Positions 1-6,706 are shown, counted from the first letter of the stretch. The stretch is DNA of 13,634 nucleotides from an uncultured Fibrobacterota bacterium (GCA_903888815.1 CAISVC010000062.1:1-13634), one strand, 5' to 3'. Program-made: numbers and translations. The notes: generated from the letters alone by a model not told the origin.

Positions 1-1
1 C

Positions 2-340
2 GGATGGCTCGGCATGGTGCGGCAGTGGCAGGATCTTTTTTACAACAAACGCCGGAGCTCCACCTGTCTCAGGCGCAAACCCGACCTGTGCGGCGACTGT
101 CTGCCCGACGGAAAGTGCAGGATTGACGAAGCGTATGTGCCCGACTTCATTTCCCTTGCGAAAAGTTACGGGATCCCCGGGTTCAGGGCGGCCAGAGTGT
201 CTGAGGTGGAAGCGGTGCTGTCAAAAGGCCTTGCCGCGGAAGGGCCGGCACTCATGGAGTTCATGGTGATCGAGGATGAAAATGTCTTTCCGATGGTTCC
301 GGCAGGCAAGCCGCTGAACGCCATCATGCTGGAGGGCTGA
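2..340 (+). CDS. ilvB: Acetolactate (acetohydroxyacid) synthase large subunit, C-terminal fragment
   Basis: The reading frame is open from the left window edge, so only the last ~112 residues are present. It begins with GWLGMVRQWQDLFYNKR, the conserved C-terminal stretch of the catalytic ThDP-dependent large subunit, and continues with VPDFISLAKSYGIPGFRA and a terminal ENVFPMVPAG motif, all typical of IlvB/IlvI. The enzyme condenses two pyruvates to acetolactate, or pyruvate plus 2-ketobutyrate to acetohydroxybutyrate: the first shared step of valine, leucine and isoleucine synthesis. An insertion between the FYNKR and VPDF motifs carries four cysteines (codons at 65, 89, 98 and 116; spacing C-x7-C-x2-C-x5-C) absent from the E. 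coli enzymes. The TGA stop overlaps the ATG of ilvN by one base, implying translational coupling with its regulatory partner. The internal ATG at 14 is not the real start. Confidence 0.95.
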   Translation, partial: GWLGMVRQWQDLFYNKRRSSTCLRRKPDLCGDCLPDGKCRIDEAYVPDFISLAKSYGIPGFRAARVSEVEAVLSKGLAAEGPALMEFMVIEDENVFPMVPAGKPLNAIMLEG

Positions 341-822
341 TGAGTACACATATCATTTCACTGCTCGTTGAAAACCGTCACGGCGCGCTGTCCAGAATCG
401 CCAATCTTTTTTCGGGCAGGGGTTACAATATTTCGAGCCTTACCGTTGCCGAAACCGACGATCCCACGGTTTCCCGGATGACGATCGTCGTGGCGGGCGA
501 AGAGGATATCCTTGAGCAGATTGTCAAGCAGCTGAACAAGCTCATCGACGTGATCAAGGTCATCGATTTCATTGATCAGCCGATTTTCGAGCGCGAGCTT
601 CTGCTCATACGCGTGGACGCGTCCCGGTCGAACCGCCATGATATTCTTGATATATGCGATATGTTCGGAGCACGGATCATGGGGGTTGCCCAGAAATCGG
701 TCACCCTGGAGCTTTCGGGTGATACGGCGAGCATTGATGATTTCATCTCAATGGTAAAGCCGTTCGGCATCAAGGAGATCGTGCGTTCCGGCGCCGTCGC
801 AATAGCGGAGTCGAAGAGTTGA
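340..822 (+). CDS. ilvN: Acetolactate synthase small (regulatory) subunit
   Basis: This 160-residue protein has the usual length and architecture of IlvN/IlvH: an N-terminal ACT domain (about residues 4-77, with ENRHGALSRIANLFSGRGYN and SSLTV) and a C-terminal ALS small-subunit domain (about 80-158, with RELLLIRVDA, GARIMGVA and GIKEIVRSGAVAI). It activates the large subunit and normally confers valine feedback inhibition. Asn12 and Gly15 align with the Asn11/Gly14 effector-site residues of E. coli IlvH, so feedback sensitivity is likely retained (inference). The ATG is inside the ilvB stop (TGATG overlap), so the two subunits should be made by coupled translation. Forty bases separate it from ilvC. 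Confidence 0.95.
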   Translation: MSTHIISLLVENRHGALSRIANLFSGRGYNISSLTVAETDDPTVSRMTIVVAGEEDILEQIVKQLNKLIDVIKVIDFIDQPIFERELLLIRVDASRSNRHDILDICDMFGARIMGVAQKSVTLELSGDTASIDDFISMVKPFGIKEIVRSGAVAIAESKS

Positions 823-861
823 TTAGATCATTATAAACCTATTCGTGAAGGAGATAGCACT

Positions 862-1962
862 ATGGCACTGATTGATTTCGGGGGCGAAAAGGAACGGGTC
901 GTGACCCGCAAGGAGTTCCCTCTTGCAAAGGCACGGAAGGTGCTGAAAGGCGAAACAATCGCCGTGATCGGCTACGGCGTCCAGGGGCCTGCGCAGTCGC
1001 TCAATCTCAAGGACAACGGTTTTAATGTGATCATCGGCCAGTCGAAGCAGTTCCAGAAGGACTGGGACCGGGCGCGCAGGGACGGCTGGGTTCCGGGGAA
1101 GACGCTCTTCGACGTCGAAGAGGCGGCCGAACGCGGCACCATCGTCAAAATGCTCGTTTCCGATGCGGCGCAGCGGCTGGTCTGGCCGACGATCAGAAAA
1201 TATCTCGGCAAAGGCGACGCGCTCTATTTTTCGCACGGGTTCTCTATTGTCTATAAAGACCAGACCGGCGTTATTCCGCCCGAAGGCATCGACGTGATCA
1301 TGGTGGCGCCAAAGGGAAGCGGCACCTCGGTGCGCCGCAATTTTCTTTCCGGCGCAGGCATCAATTCGAGCTACGCCGTGGCCCAGGACGCGACAGGCCG
1401 CGCCGAGGAGCGCTGCCTGGCCGTCGGCATCGGGATCGGGTCAGGATACCTGTTTCCGACAACGTTCCAGAAAGAGGTATACAGCGACCTCACGGGCGAG
1501 CGGGGCGTGCTCATGGGTGCACTGGCGGGGATCATGGAGGCGCAGTATCAGGTACTGCGTGAAAACGGCCACTCGCCGAGCGAGGGATTCAACGAAACCG
1601 TGGAAGAATTGACCCAGAGCCTGATCAGGCTCGTTGATGAAAACGGCATGGACTGGATGTATTCAAACTGTTCCGCCACTGCGCAGCGCGGCGCGCTTGA
1701 CTGGAAACCTAAGTTCAGGGAAGCGGTGCTGCCGGTTTTCAGGACGCTGTATGAATCGGTAAAGAAAGGCATTGAGACAGCCCGTGTCATAAGCGCATGT
1801 GGTCAGCCCGATTACAAACAGTTGCTCGATGCCGAGCTTGCTGAAATGGGCAATTCCGAGATGTGGCAGGCCGGCAAAGCCGTACGCAGCCTGCGGCCGA
1901 AAGAGAAGGCAAAGGTTATAACAAAAAAGACCAAGGGTGTTGCGGGAAGAGGGAAGAATTGA
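862..1962 (+). CDS. ilvC: Ketol-acid reductoisomerase, Bacteroides/fungal-type
   Basis: The 366-residue product converts acetolactate to dihydroxyisovalerate (and the isoleucine equivalent) using NAD(P)H and Mg2+. The Rossmann motif is IAVIGYGVQGPAQ near residues 34-46. The Mg-binding and catalytic region shows SDLTGERGVLMGAL and SPSEGFNETVEELTQSL, and the C-terminal domain ends with EMWQAGKAVRSLRP. Blocks such as DGWVPGKTLFDVEEAAERGT, LVSDAAQ, LYFSHGFSIV and VAPKGSGTSVRR match the Bacteroidetes and mitochondrial/fungal branch from memory, rather than the short class I or long class II enzymes of Proteobacteria. In the cofactor loop after IIGQ the sequence reads SKQFQKDW, where Bacteroides enzymes have an Arg in place of the Ser; cofactor preference cannot be predicted. 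The C-terminus has a basic tail (KEKAKVITKKTKGVAGRGKN). A clear Shine-Dalgarno (GAAGGAG, 847-853) is 8 bases before ATG. Confidence 0.95.
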   Translation: MALIDFGGEKERVVTRKEFPLAKARKVLKGETIAVIGYGVQGPAQSLNLKDNGFNVIIGQSKQFQKDWDRARRDGWVPGKTLFDVEEAAERGTIVKMLVSDAAQRLVWPTIRKYLGKGDALYFSHGFSIVYKDQTGVIPPEGIDVIMVAPKGSGTSVRRNFLSGAGINSSYAVAQDATGRAEERCLAVGIGIGSGYLFPTTFQKEVYSDLTGERGVLMGALAGIMEAQYQVLRENGHSPSEGFNETVEELTQSLIRLVDENGMDWMYSNCSATAQRGALDWKPKFREAVLPVFRTLYESVKKGIETARVISACGQPDYKQLLDAELAEMGNSEMWQAGKAVRSLRPKEKAKVITKKTKGVAGRGKN

Positions 1963-1976
1963 ATTTTTTATATGTC

Positions 1977-2005
1977 GTAGGGGCAGGTTTAAAACCTGCC
2001 CCTAC
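1977..2005. repeat. 29-bp palindromic repeat (GTAGGGGC family), copy 1
   Basis: This is a perfect inverted repeat: arm GTAGGGGCAGGTTT (1977-1990), one central A, and the complementary arm AAACCTGCCCCTAC (1992-2005). It lies between ilvC (14 bases after its stop) and leuA. Related palindromes occur at 5015-5043 and 5046-5074. Similar GTAGGGGC...GCCCCTAC palindromes are, from memory, widespread in environmental bacterial genomes and resemble REP-type elements. No T-run follows, so it is not a classical terminator, though it could form a strong mRNA hairpin. Confidence 0.85.
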
Positions 2006-2050
2006 AGGTGCGTGCATATTATTACCGTATAATCACAATTGGGTTACATT

Positions 2051-3592
2051 ATGAAAAAAGAAAAAATCGTCATTTTCGACACCACGCTCCGCGACGGCGA
2101 GCAGTCGCTCTCATCGAGTCTTTCGGTCAAGCAGAAACTTCGCATTGCCCGTCAGCTCGCACAGCTCAACGTCGACGTGATCGAGGCCGGGTTTCCGATC
2201 TCGTCACCCGGAGATTTTGAATCGGTTTCCACGATAGCAAAGGAGATCAAGGGACCGGTCATCTGCGGACTCGCACGGCTTGTCGAAAAAGATATTGTTA
2301 CCTGTGTAAAAGCGATCAGACCGGCAAAACAGCCGCGGCTCCATACGTTTATCGGCACCTCTCCCATTCACCGGCAGGGGCAGCTGCGCAAGTCGCAGGA
2401 TGAAGTGCTGGAGATGGTCAGACGGTGCGTGAAGCTTGCGCGCAGATTCTGTCCGGATGTTGAGTTTTCGCCCATGGACGCGGGCAGGACCGAAGAGGAT
2501 TTCCTCTGTTCAGTGGTCGAGCTTGCTATTGCTTCAGGCGCAAGAACCGTCAACATTCCTGACACGGTCGGTTATACGACGCCCGAGCAGTTTGCCGCCA
2601 TGATCGACATGCTGCGCGACCGCGTGCCCAATATCGACAGGGCGGTCATCTCCGTCCACTGCCATAACGATCTCGGCATGGCGACCGCGAATTCGCTCAC
2701 CGCAGTATCGCACGGCGCGCGGCAGATCGAGTGCTCGGTAAACGGCATCGGCGAACGGGCGGGAAATACCGCGCTCGAAGAGGTGGTCATGGCGCTCAAG
2801 GTCCGGCAGGATCTTTTTGCGGACGTCTATTCGGCAGTGAATACACGCGAAATCATGCGCACGAGCAGGCTGGTGCGTGAAATCTGCAATATGCCGGTAC
2901 AGCCGAACAAGGCGATTGTCGGGTCAAACGCGTTTGCCCATTCATCGGGCATTCATCAGGACGGGGTACTCAAGGCAAAGCAGACCTATGAGATCATGAC
3001 GCCGGAGTCGGTGGGGCTCAAGGAGAACCGGATGAACCTCACGAGCCGCTCCGGCAGCCATATGGTCAAGTCGCGGCTGCAGGCGCTCGGTTATCGCGGG
3101 ATGGACTTTGATCTTGACGAGTATTACAAGCGGTTTATCGCGCTTGCGGATAAAAAGGGCTCTGTGTACGACGACGACCTGATTGCGCTCATGGAGTCGA
3201 AAGACGAAAAAGACCTGGAAGACCGATATACGCTCGAATATCTCAATGTGTCAAGCGGGCGCGGCACCGTGCCGACCGCCACTGCGCGCATTGCGGTTGA
3301 CGGAAAAGTCCGGGAGGAGGCATCGACCGGCGACGGCGCCGTGGATGCGGCCACCAAGGCGATCGACCGTATCGTGGGCTACAACATAACCCTGGAGAAT
3401 TATCATCTTGAGGCGGTCACGGGGGGACGCGAGGCACAGGGCCGGGTGACCGTTGTGGGAAGGTCTCCCGAAGGCGTCTTCACGGGTACCGGCACATCGA
3501 CCGACATTGTGGAGGCATCGGCACTCGCGTATATGGACATCGTAAACAAGATCGCGCGGATGAAGAAGTTTAAAAGGAAGTTGCCTAAATAA
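2051..3592 (+). CDS. leuA: 2-isopropylmalate synthase
   Basis: The 513-residue enzyme condenses 2-ketoisovalerate with acetyl-CoA, the committed step of leucine synthesis. The HMGL-like TIM barrel starts with FDTTLRDGEQS (catalytic Arg14, Asp15). The metal-binding H-x-H is His203/His205 in SVHCHNDLGMAT, followed by NGIGERAGNTALEEV. The linker contains AFAHSSGIHQDGVLK, a LeuA signature, and the last ~125 residues form the LeuA-type leucine-feedback dimer domain (RGTVPTATARIAV..., ending GTGTSTDIVEASALAYMDIVNK). Length fits the roughly 510-520-residue bacterial LeuA type. I chose ATG at 2051; a TTG four codons upstream (2039) is in frame, but neither has a good Shine-Dalgarno. A palindrome sits 45 bases upstream. 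The stop codon abuts the long repeat beginning at 3593. Confidence 0.95.
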   Translation: MKKEKIVIFDTTLRDGEQSLSSSLSVKQKLRIARQLAQLNVDVIEAGFPISSPGDFESVSTIAKEIKGPVICGLARLVEKDIVTCVKAIRPAKQPRLHTFIGTSPIHRQGQLRKSQDEVLEMVRRCVKLARRFCPDVEFSPMDAGRTEEDFLCSVVELAIASGARTVNIPDTVGYTTPEQFAAMIDMLRDRVPNIDRAVISVHCHNDLGMATANSLTAVSHGARQIECSVNGIGERAGNTALEEVVMALKVRQDLFADVYSAVNTREIMRTSRLVREICNMPVQPNKAIVGSNAFAHSSGIHQDGVLKAKQTYEIMTPESVGLKENRMNLTSRSGSHMVKSRLQALGYRGMDFDLDEYYKRFIALADKKGSVYDDDLIALMESKDEKDLEDRYTLEYLNVSSGRGTVPTATARIAVDGKVREEASTGDGAVDAATKAIDRIVGYNITLENYHLEAVTGGREAQGRVTVVGRSPEGVFTGTGTSTDIVEASALAYMDIVNKIARMKKFKRKLPK

Positions 3593-3731
3593 TAATTTTT
3601 CTTTTGCTAAAGGCTCCTGCGGAGGGTAACGGGTGCCTGCCTGCCGAAGCTTCGGCGCAGGCAGGGGCGCCACTATTGCAGGGCTGAACTTCAGCGAACC
3701 CGTACCCTCAAGTTTCAGTAGAATCGAAATC
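3593..3731 (-). repeat. Long structured repeat, copy A
   Basis: Read on the - strand it runs from GATTTCGATTCTACTGAAAC to GCCTTTAGC and ends in ATTA next to the leuA stop. It aligns along its length with 6907-7014 and 9494-9601 and in part with 6762-6851. On the - strand the conserved stem is GGGTACGGGT (3698-3707) with ACCCGTTACCC (3624-3634), 10 pairs with one bulged base. A smaller hairpin (TTTCG...TGAAA) lies at the 5' end. This copy is longer than the others because of an extra palindrome at 3636-3665. The + strand end starts TAATTTTTC immediately after the leuA TAA. Confidence 0.8.
3636..3665. repeat. GC-rich palindrome nested in repeat copy A
   Basis: Arms CCTGCCTG (3636-3643) and CAGGCAGG (3658-3665) enclose a perfect CGAAGCTTCG core, giving a strong hairpin with a small internal asymmetry. 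The other copies of the long repeat lack it, so it looks like an insertion into copy A. From memory, similar CTGCC-GAAGCTTCGGC-type palindromes are dispersed in many environmental genomes. Confidence 0.75.
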
Positions 3732-3761
3732 TAAATAACAGCAATGCAATTTCAGGTGGTC

Positions 3762-3881
3762 GGAATTCAGAGGACAGTAGTTAAAAGATAAAAATCAGTT
3801 AGAAAACAAATTCCTTCTGACTTCCTGCCGGAAATAATGCCATTATTTCTTTGCAGGCCTTTAGGCTGACTCCTGAATTCC
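3762..3881. repeat. 120-bp inverted-repeat element upstream of the dehydrogenase gene
   Basis: The ends are complementary: GGAATTCAG (3762-3770) pairs with CTGAATTCC (3873-3881), with weaker pairing inward (AGGACAG against CTGACTC). Inside, AAATAATG (3832-3839) and CATTATTT (3841-3848) form a tight stem flanked by CCTGC (3824-3828) and GCAGG (3853-3857). No reading frame of note lies inside. It fills the second half of the 318-bp gap between leuA and the dehydrogenase gene and ends 29 bases before its ATG. It could be a small MITE-like element or a leader structure; which one cannot be told from one copy. Confidence 0.55.
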
Positions 3882-3910
3882 AGTTTCACTTTTAACACAA
3901 AAGGACTGTA

Positions 3911-4975
3911 ATGAAATCGTACAATATCGCCCTCATGCCCGGTGACGGCACGGGACCGGAAGTAATCAAAGAAGGGGTTAAAGTCCTGAATGCCGTGGGC
4001 AGGAAATACGGTATCAAATTAAATTTCACCGATTATGATTTCGGCGGCGAGCGGTACATGCGCACCGGAGAAACGCTCCCGGACAGCGCGCTTAAAGAAC
4101 TTAAAAAACATGACGCTATTTATCTGGGCGCCATCGGTCACCCTGATGTCAAGCCCGGCATACTCGAGGTCGGCATACTCCTGAAACTCCGGTTCGCGCT
4201 CGACCAGTACATCAATCTGCGGCCGGTCAAGCTCTACCCGAATGTCGAGACACCCTTGCGGGACAAAGGCCCTGAACATATCGACTTTGTGGTCATCAGG
4301 GAGAACACGGGGGACATTTACACGGGTATGGGCGGCGCCACCATGGTGGGGACGCAGAACGAGATTGCGACGCAGATCATGCTTTATTCGCGGCCGATCG
4401 TGGAGCGGTGCGTCAGGTTCGCCTACGATTACACACGCAAGCGAAACAGGAAAAAGACCTTGACGCTTGTTCATAAATGCAACGTGCTTACCTATGTGGG
4501 CGACCTCTGGGTGCGCGTGCACAAGGAGATCGGCGATAAGGAGTACAAGGACATCAAACAGGATTACAACCATGTGGACGCATGCACCATGTGGATGGTG
4601 AAAAGCCCGGAATTTTACGATGTGATCGTGACCGCGAACCTTTTCGGCGACATTATCACGGACCTGGGCGCCATGATTCAGGGCGGCATGGGCATTGCGG
4701 CCGGCGGCAACATCAATCCCGAAGGGGTGTCGATGTTCGAACCCATCGGCGGCAGCGCGCCGAAGTATACGGGCAAGAACGTGATCAATCCGCTGGCCGC
4801 GATCTGCGCGGGCGGCATGATGCTCGAGACACTCGGCGAGGCAAAGGCGGCGGCCGCCGTGGACAAAGCGGTCCATGACGCGCTTGCATCGGGAAAGATC
4901 AAGAGCCTTTCCGCAGGCCGCATGGGTATGAGCACCACACAGGTGGGTGATCTGGTGGCTTCGATGGTGAAATAG
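3911..4975 (+). CDS. leuB: Isopropylmalate/isocitrate-family beta-decarboxylating dehydrogenase, probable 3-isopropylmalate and 3-methylmalate dehydrogenase
   Basis: The 354-residue protein belongs to the metal-dependent hydroxyacid oxidative decarboxylase family. By context, between leuA and cimA, it should oxidise 3-isopropylmalate for leucine and 3-methylmalate for isoleucine. It opens with IALMPGDGTGPEV. Substrate residues include Arg94, Arg104 (NLRP) and Arg130, catalytic Tyr137 (RENTGDIYTG) and Lys189 (VHKCNVLTY), and metal-binding Asp224, Asp247 and Asp251 (FGDIITDLGA). The motif RENTGDIY lies between the classical LeuB RELTGGIY and the isocitrate/tartrate-type RENTEGLY. Near the cofactor it has GGSAPKYTGKNVINP, with Lys285-Tyr286 where NAD-dependent LeuB has Asp-Ile, resembling the NADP-determining Lys-Tyr of E. 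coli isocitrate dehydrogenase. AAAAGGA (3899-3905) is a good ribosome-binding site. Exact substrate is inferred from neighbours; a malate or tartrate dehydrogenase relative is the alternative. Confidence 0.8.
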   Translation: MKSYNIALMPGDGTGPEVIKEGVKVLNAVGRKYGIKLNFTDYDFGGERYMRTGETLPDSALKELKKHDAIYLGAIGHPDVKPGILEVGILLKLRFALDQYINLRPVKLYPNVETPLRDKGPEHIDFVVIRENTGDIYTGMGGATMVGTQNEIATQIMLYSRPIVERCVRFAYDYTRKRNRKKTLTLVHKCNVLTYVGDLWVRVHKEIGDKEYKDIKQDYNHVDACTMWMVKSPEFYDVIVTANLFGDIITDLGAMIQGGMGIAAGGNINPEGVSMFEPIGGSAPKYTGKNVINPLAAICAGGMMLETLGEAKAAAAVDKAVHDALASGKIKSLSAGRMGMSTTQVGDLVASMVK

Positions 4976-5014
4976 TATCATATTACAGGGGCGGGAAATT
5001 ATATGGAACGACAC

Positions 5015-5043
5015 GTAGGGGCAGGTTCCAAACCTGCCTCTAC
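5015..5043. repeat. 29-bp palindromic repeat (GTAGGGGC family), copy 2
   Basis: Arm GTAGGGGCAGGTT (5015-5027) faces AACCTGCCTCTAC (5031-5043) with a three-base centre and one mismatch. It differs from the copy at 1977-2005 at only a few positions. It lies in the gap between the dehydrogenase gene and cimA. A half-copy (ACAGGGGCGGG, 4985-4995) precedes it. Confidence 0.85.
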
Positions 5044-5045
5044 AA

Positions 5046-5074
5046 AAACGGGCGGGTTTAAAACCCGCCCCTAC
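5046..5074. repeat. 29-bp palindromic repeat (GTAGGGGC family), copy 3
   Basis: The perfect core GGGCGGGTTT-A-AAACCCGCCC spans 5050-5070 and is followed by CTAC; the matching left GTAG is degenerate. It stands in tandem with copy 2, two bases away, and ends 15 bases before the cimA start codon. Confidence 0.8.
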
Positions 5075-5089
5075 GGAAACGAAATAAAT

Positions 5090-6700
5090 ATGAAAAAAGA
5101 AAACAAAAAAATAACCCTGTACGACACCACATTGCGCGACGGCAATCAGGGGCTGGGCATCCATCTTTCGCTCTCCGACAAGCTCAGGATAACCGGGAAG
5201 CTCGACGAGCTCGGCATTCACTACATCGAGGGAGGGTGGCCCAACCCGACGAATACCATCGACACCGAGTACTATCGCGAGGTTAAAAAACTGAAGCTTG
5301 CGGCAAAGGTCGCGGCGTTCGGCAGCACCCGGCGGCCGGGAAACCGTGCGGCGGCTGATCCTTTTGTAAAAATGCTTGTCGCAAGCGGGACGCCGGCAGT
5401 CACGATCTTCGGCAAAACGTGGGACATGCAGGTCCGAGAGGTGCTTGGGACATCGCTTGATGAGAATCTAGCTATGATTGCCGACACGGTCATGTTTTGC
5501 AAAAAATACGCCGACGAAGTGATCTATGATGCGGAACATTTTTTCGACGGCTACAAAGCAAACCCGGAATATGCGCTAAAAACACTGCGCGCAGCGCACG
5601 ATGCCGGAGCCGGCGTACTTGTCCTGTGCGACACAAATGGCGGCATGCTTCCCGATGAATTCGTGAAGATATTCCGTGAAGTGAAGGGACATATCGGTGC
5701 GAAACCCCCCGGGGGGGTGCACCTCGGGGTGCACATGCACAATGACGCCGGATGCGCCGATGCTACATCATGCCTCGGCGTTCTGGAAGGGGCGGCGCAG
5801 GTACAGGGAACCATGAACGGCATGGGTGAACGGTGCGGTAACGCAAACCTCTGCACAATCATACCCAACCTGCAGCTCAAACGGGGATATAATCTGATTG
5901 CTCCGCAACAGCTTTCAGCACTGACGTCAGTATCGGTATTCATGGCGGAGATCGCCAATACGATACAGGACGTCAGGCAGCCGTATGTCGGCGAGGCGGC
6001 GTTCGCGCACAAGGCCGGCGCGCATGCCGATGCGGTGCGTAAAGTGCGGCAGTCGTTCGAACATGTCGCGCCCGGCAGCGTGGGCAACAAACGCCAATTT
6101 GTCGTGTCACACCAGGCCGGATCGAGCACCATCCTTGAGAAGCTCAAAAGCATAATGCCGGGTCTCGATAAAAAAGATGCCCGGGTGAAAAAGCTCCTTT
6201 CGCGCATCAAGGAATTAGAGGCGGTAGGCTATCAGTTTGAGGCGGCAGAAGGGTCGTTCGAGCTCATCGCGCGGGAGCTGCTCGGCCAGTTCGTGGAACC
6301 GTTCGATGTCCTGGGTTTCCGCGTCACTGAGGAGAAGCGTGAAGACGGTACGGTTTTTTCCGAGGCGACGATCAAGGTGAAAGAGAACGAGGTGGTCGAA
6401 CATACGGCGGCCGAAGGCGACGGCCCGGTAAACGCCCTCGACAATGCACTGCGCAAGGCGCTCATCAAATTCTATCCATCGCTTGCCGAGGTGAAACTTG
6501 AGGATTTCAAGGTGCGCGTCCTTGATGGACGCGACGGTACCGGCGCCAAGGTGCGGGTGCTGATCGAGTCGTCCGACGGTATTTCGCGGTGGGGAACTGT
6601 AGGCGTTTCTACAAATATCATAGAGGCATCATGGCTCGCGATGATTGACAGCCTAAAGTACAAACTGATGAGAGAAAAATTGAATTTGAAAAAGAAATAA
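5090..6700 (+). CDS. cimA: (R)-citramalate synthase
   Basis: The 536-residue enzyme condenses pyruvate and acetyl-CoA to citramalate, feeding 2-ketobutyrate (hence isoleucine) without threonine deaminase. The HMGL-like barrel begins LYDTTLRDGNQG (Arg16, Asp17), followed by GIHYIEGGWPNPTNTID, characteristic of the Geobacter/Desulfo-type CimA rather than LeuA. The metal ligands are His215/His217 in GVHMHNDAGCADA, followed by NGMGERCGNANLC. The linker has AFAHKAGAHADAV, and the C-terminal ~120 residues form the LeuA-type regulatory dimer domain (ATIKVKENEVVEHTAAEGDGPV..., ending STNIIEASWLAMIDSL). The frame stays open 29 codons upstream to an ATG at 5003, but that extension is entirely repeat-derived (VGAGSKPAST, GGFKTRPYG), so I start at 5090, where the protein MKKENKKITLYDTTLRDG begins like its paralogue LeuA. 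No strong Shine-Dalgarno is visible. Confidence 0.92.
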   Translation: MKKENKKITLYDTTLRDGNQGLGIHLSLSDKLRITGKLDELGIHYIEGGWPNPTNTIDTEYYREVKKLKLAAKVAAFGSTRRPGNRAAADPFVKMLVASGTPAVTIFGKTWDMQVREVLGTSLDENLAMIADTVMFCKKYADEVIYDAEHFFDGYKANPEYALKTLRAAHDAGAGVLVLCDTNGGMLPDEFVKIFREVKGHIGAKPPGGVHLGVHMHNDAGCADATSCLGVLEGAAQVQGTMNGMGERCGNANLCTIIPNLQLKRGYNLIAPQQLSALTSVSVFMAEIANTIQDVRQPYVGEAAFAHKAGAHADAVRKVRQSFEHVAPGSVGNKRQFVVSHQAGSSTILEKLKSIMPGLDKKDARVKKLLSRIKELEAVGYQFEAAEGSFELIARELLGQFVEPFDVLGFRVTEEKREDGTVFSEATIKVKENEVVEHTAAEGDGPVNALDNALRKALIKFYPSLAEVKLEDFKVRVLDGRDGTGAKVRVLIESSDGISRWGTVGVSTNIIEASWLAMIDSLKYKLMREKLNLKKK

Positions 6701-6706
6701 TAGCAA

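Noticed and set aside
1963..2050. Leucine attenuator or T-box ahead of leuA
   Set aside because: No leader peptide with a run of Leu codons, no T-box sequence and no terminator T-run; the only structure is the dispersed palindrome.
3251..3673. 140-codon - strand frame over the end of leuA
   Set aside because: It reads antisense through leuA and repeat copy A; the homology on the + strand explains the sequence.
1977..5074. CRISPR array
   Set aside because: Palindromes are few, scattered over kilobases, and lack regular spacers or cas genes.
4019..5221. 400-codon open frame on the - strand
   Set aside because: It is antisense to the well-supported dehydrogenase gene and runs through the palindromic repeats into cimA; its composition (His/Arg/Val-rich, no motifs) is that of a shadow frame.
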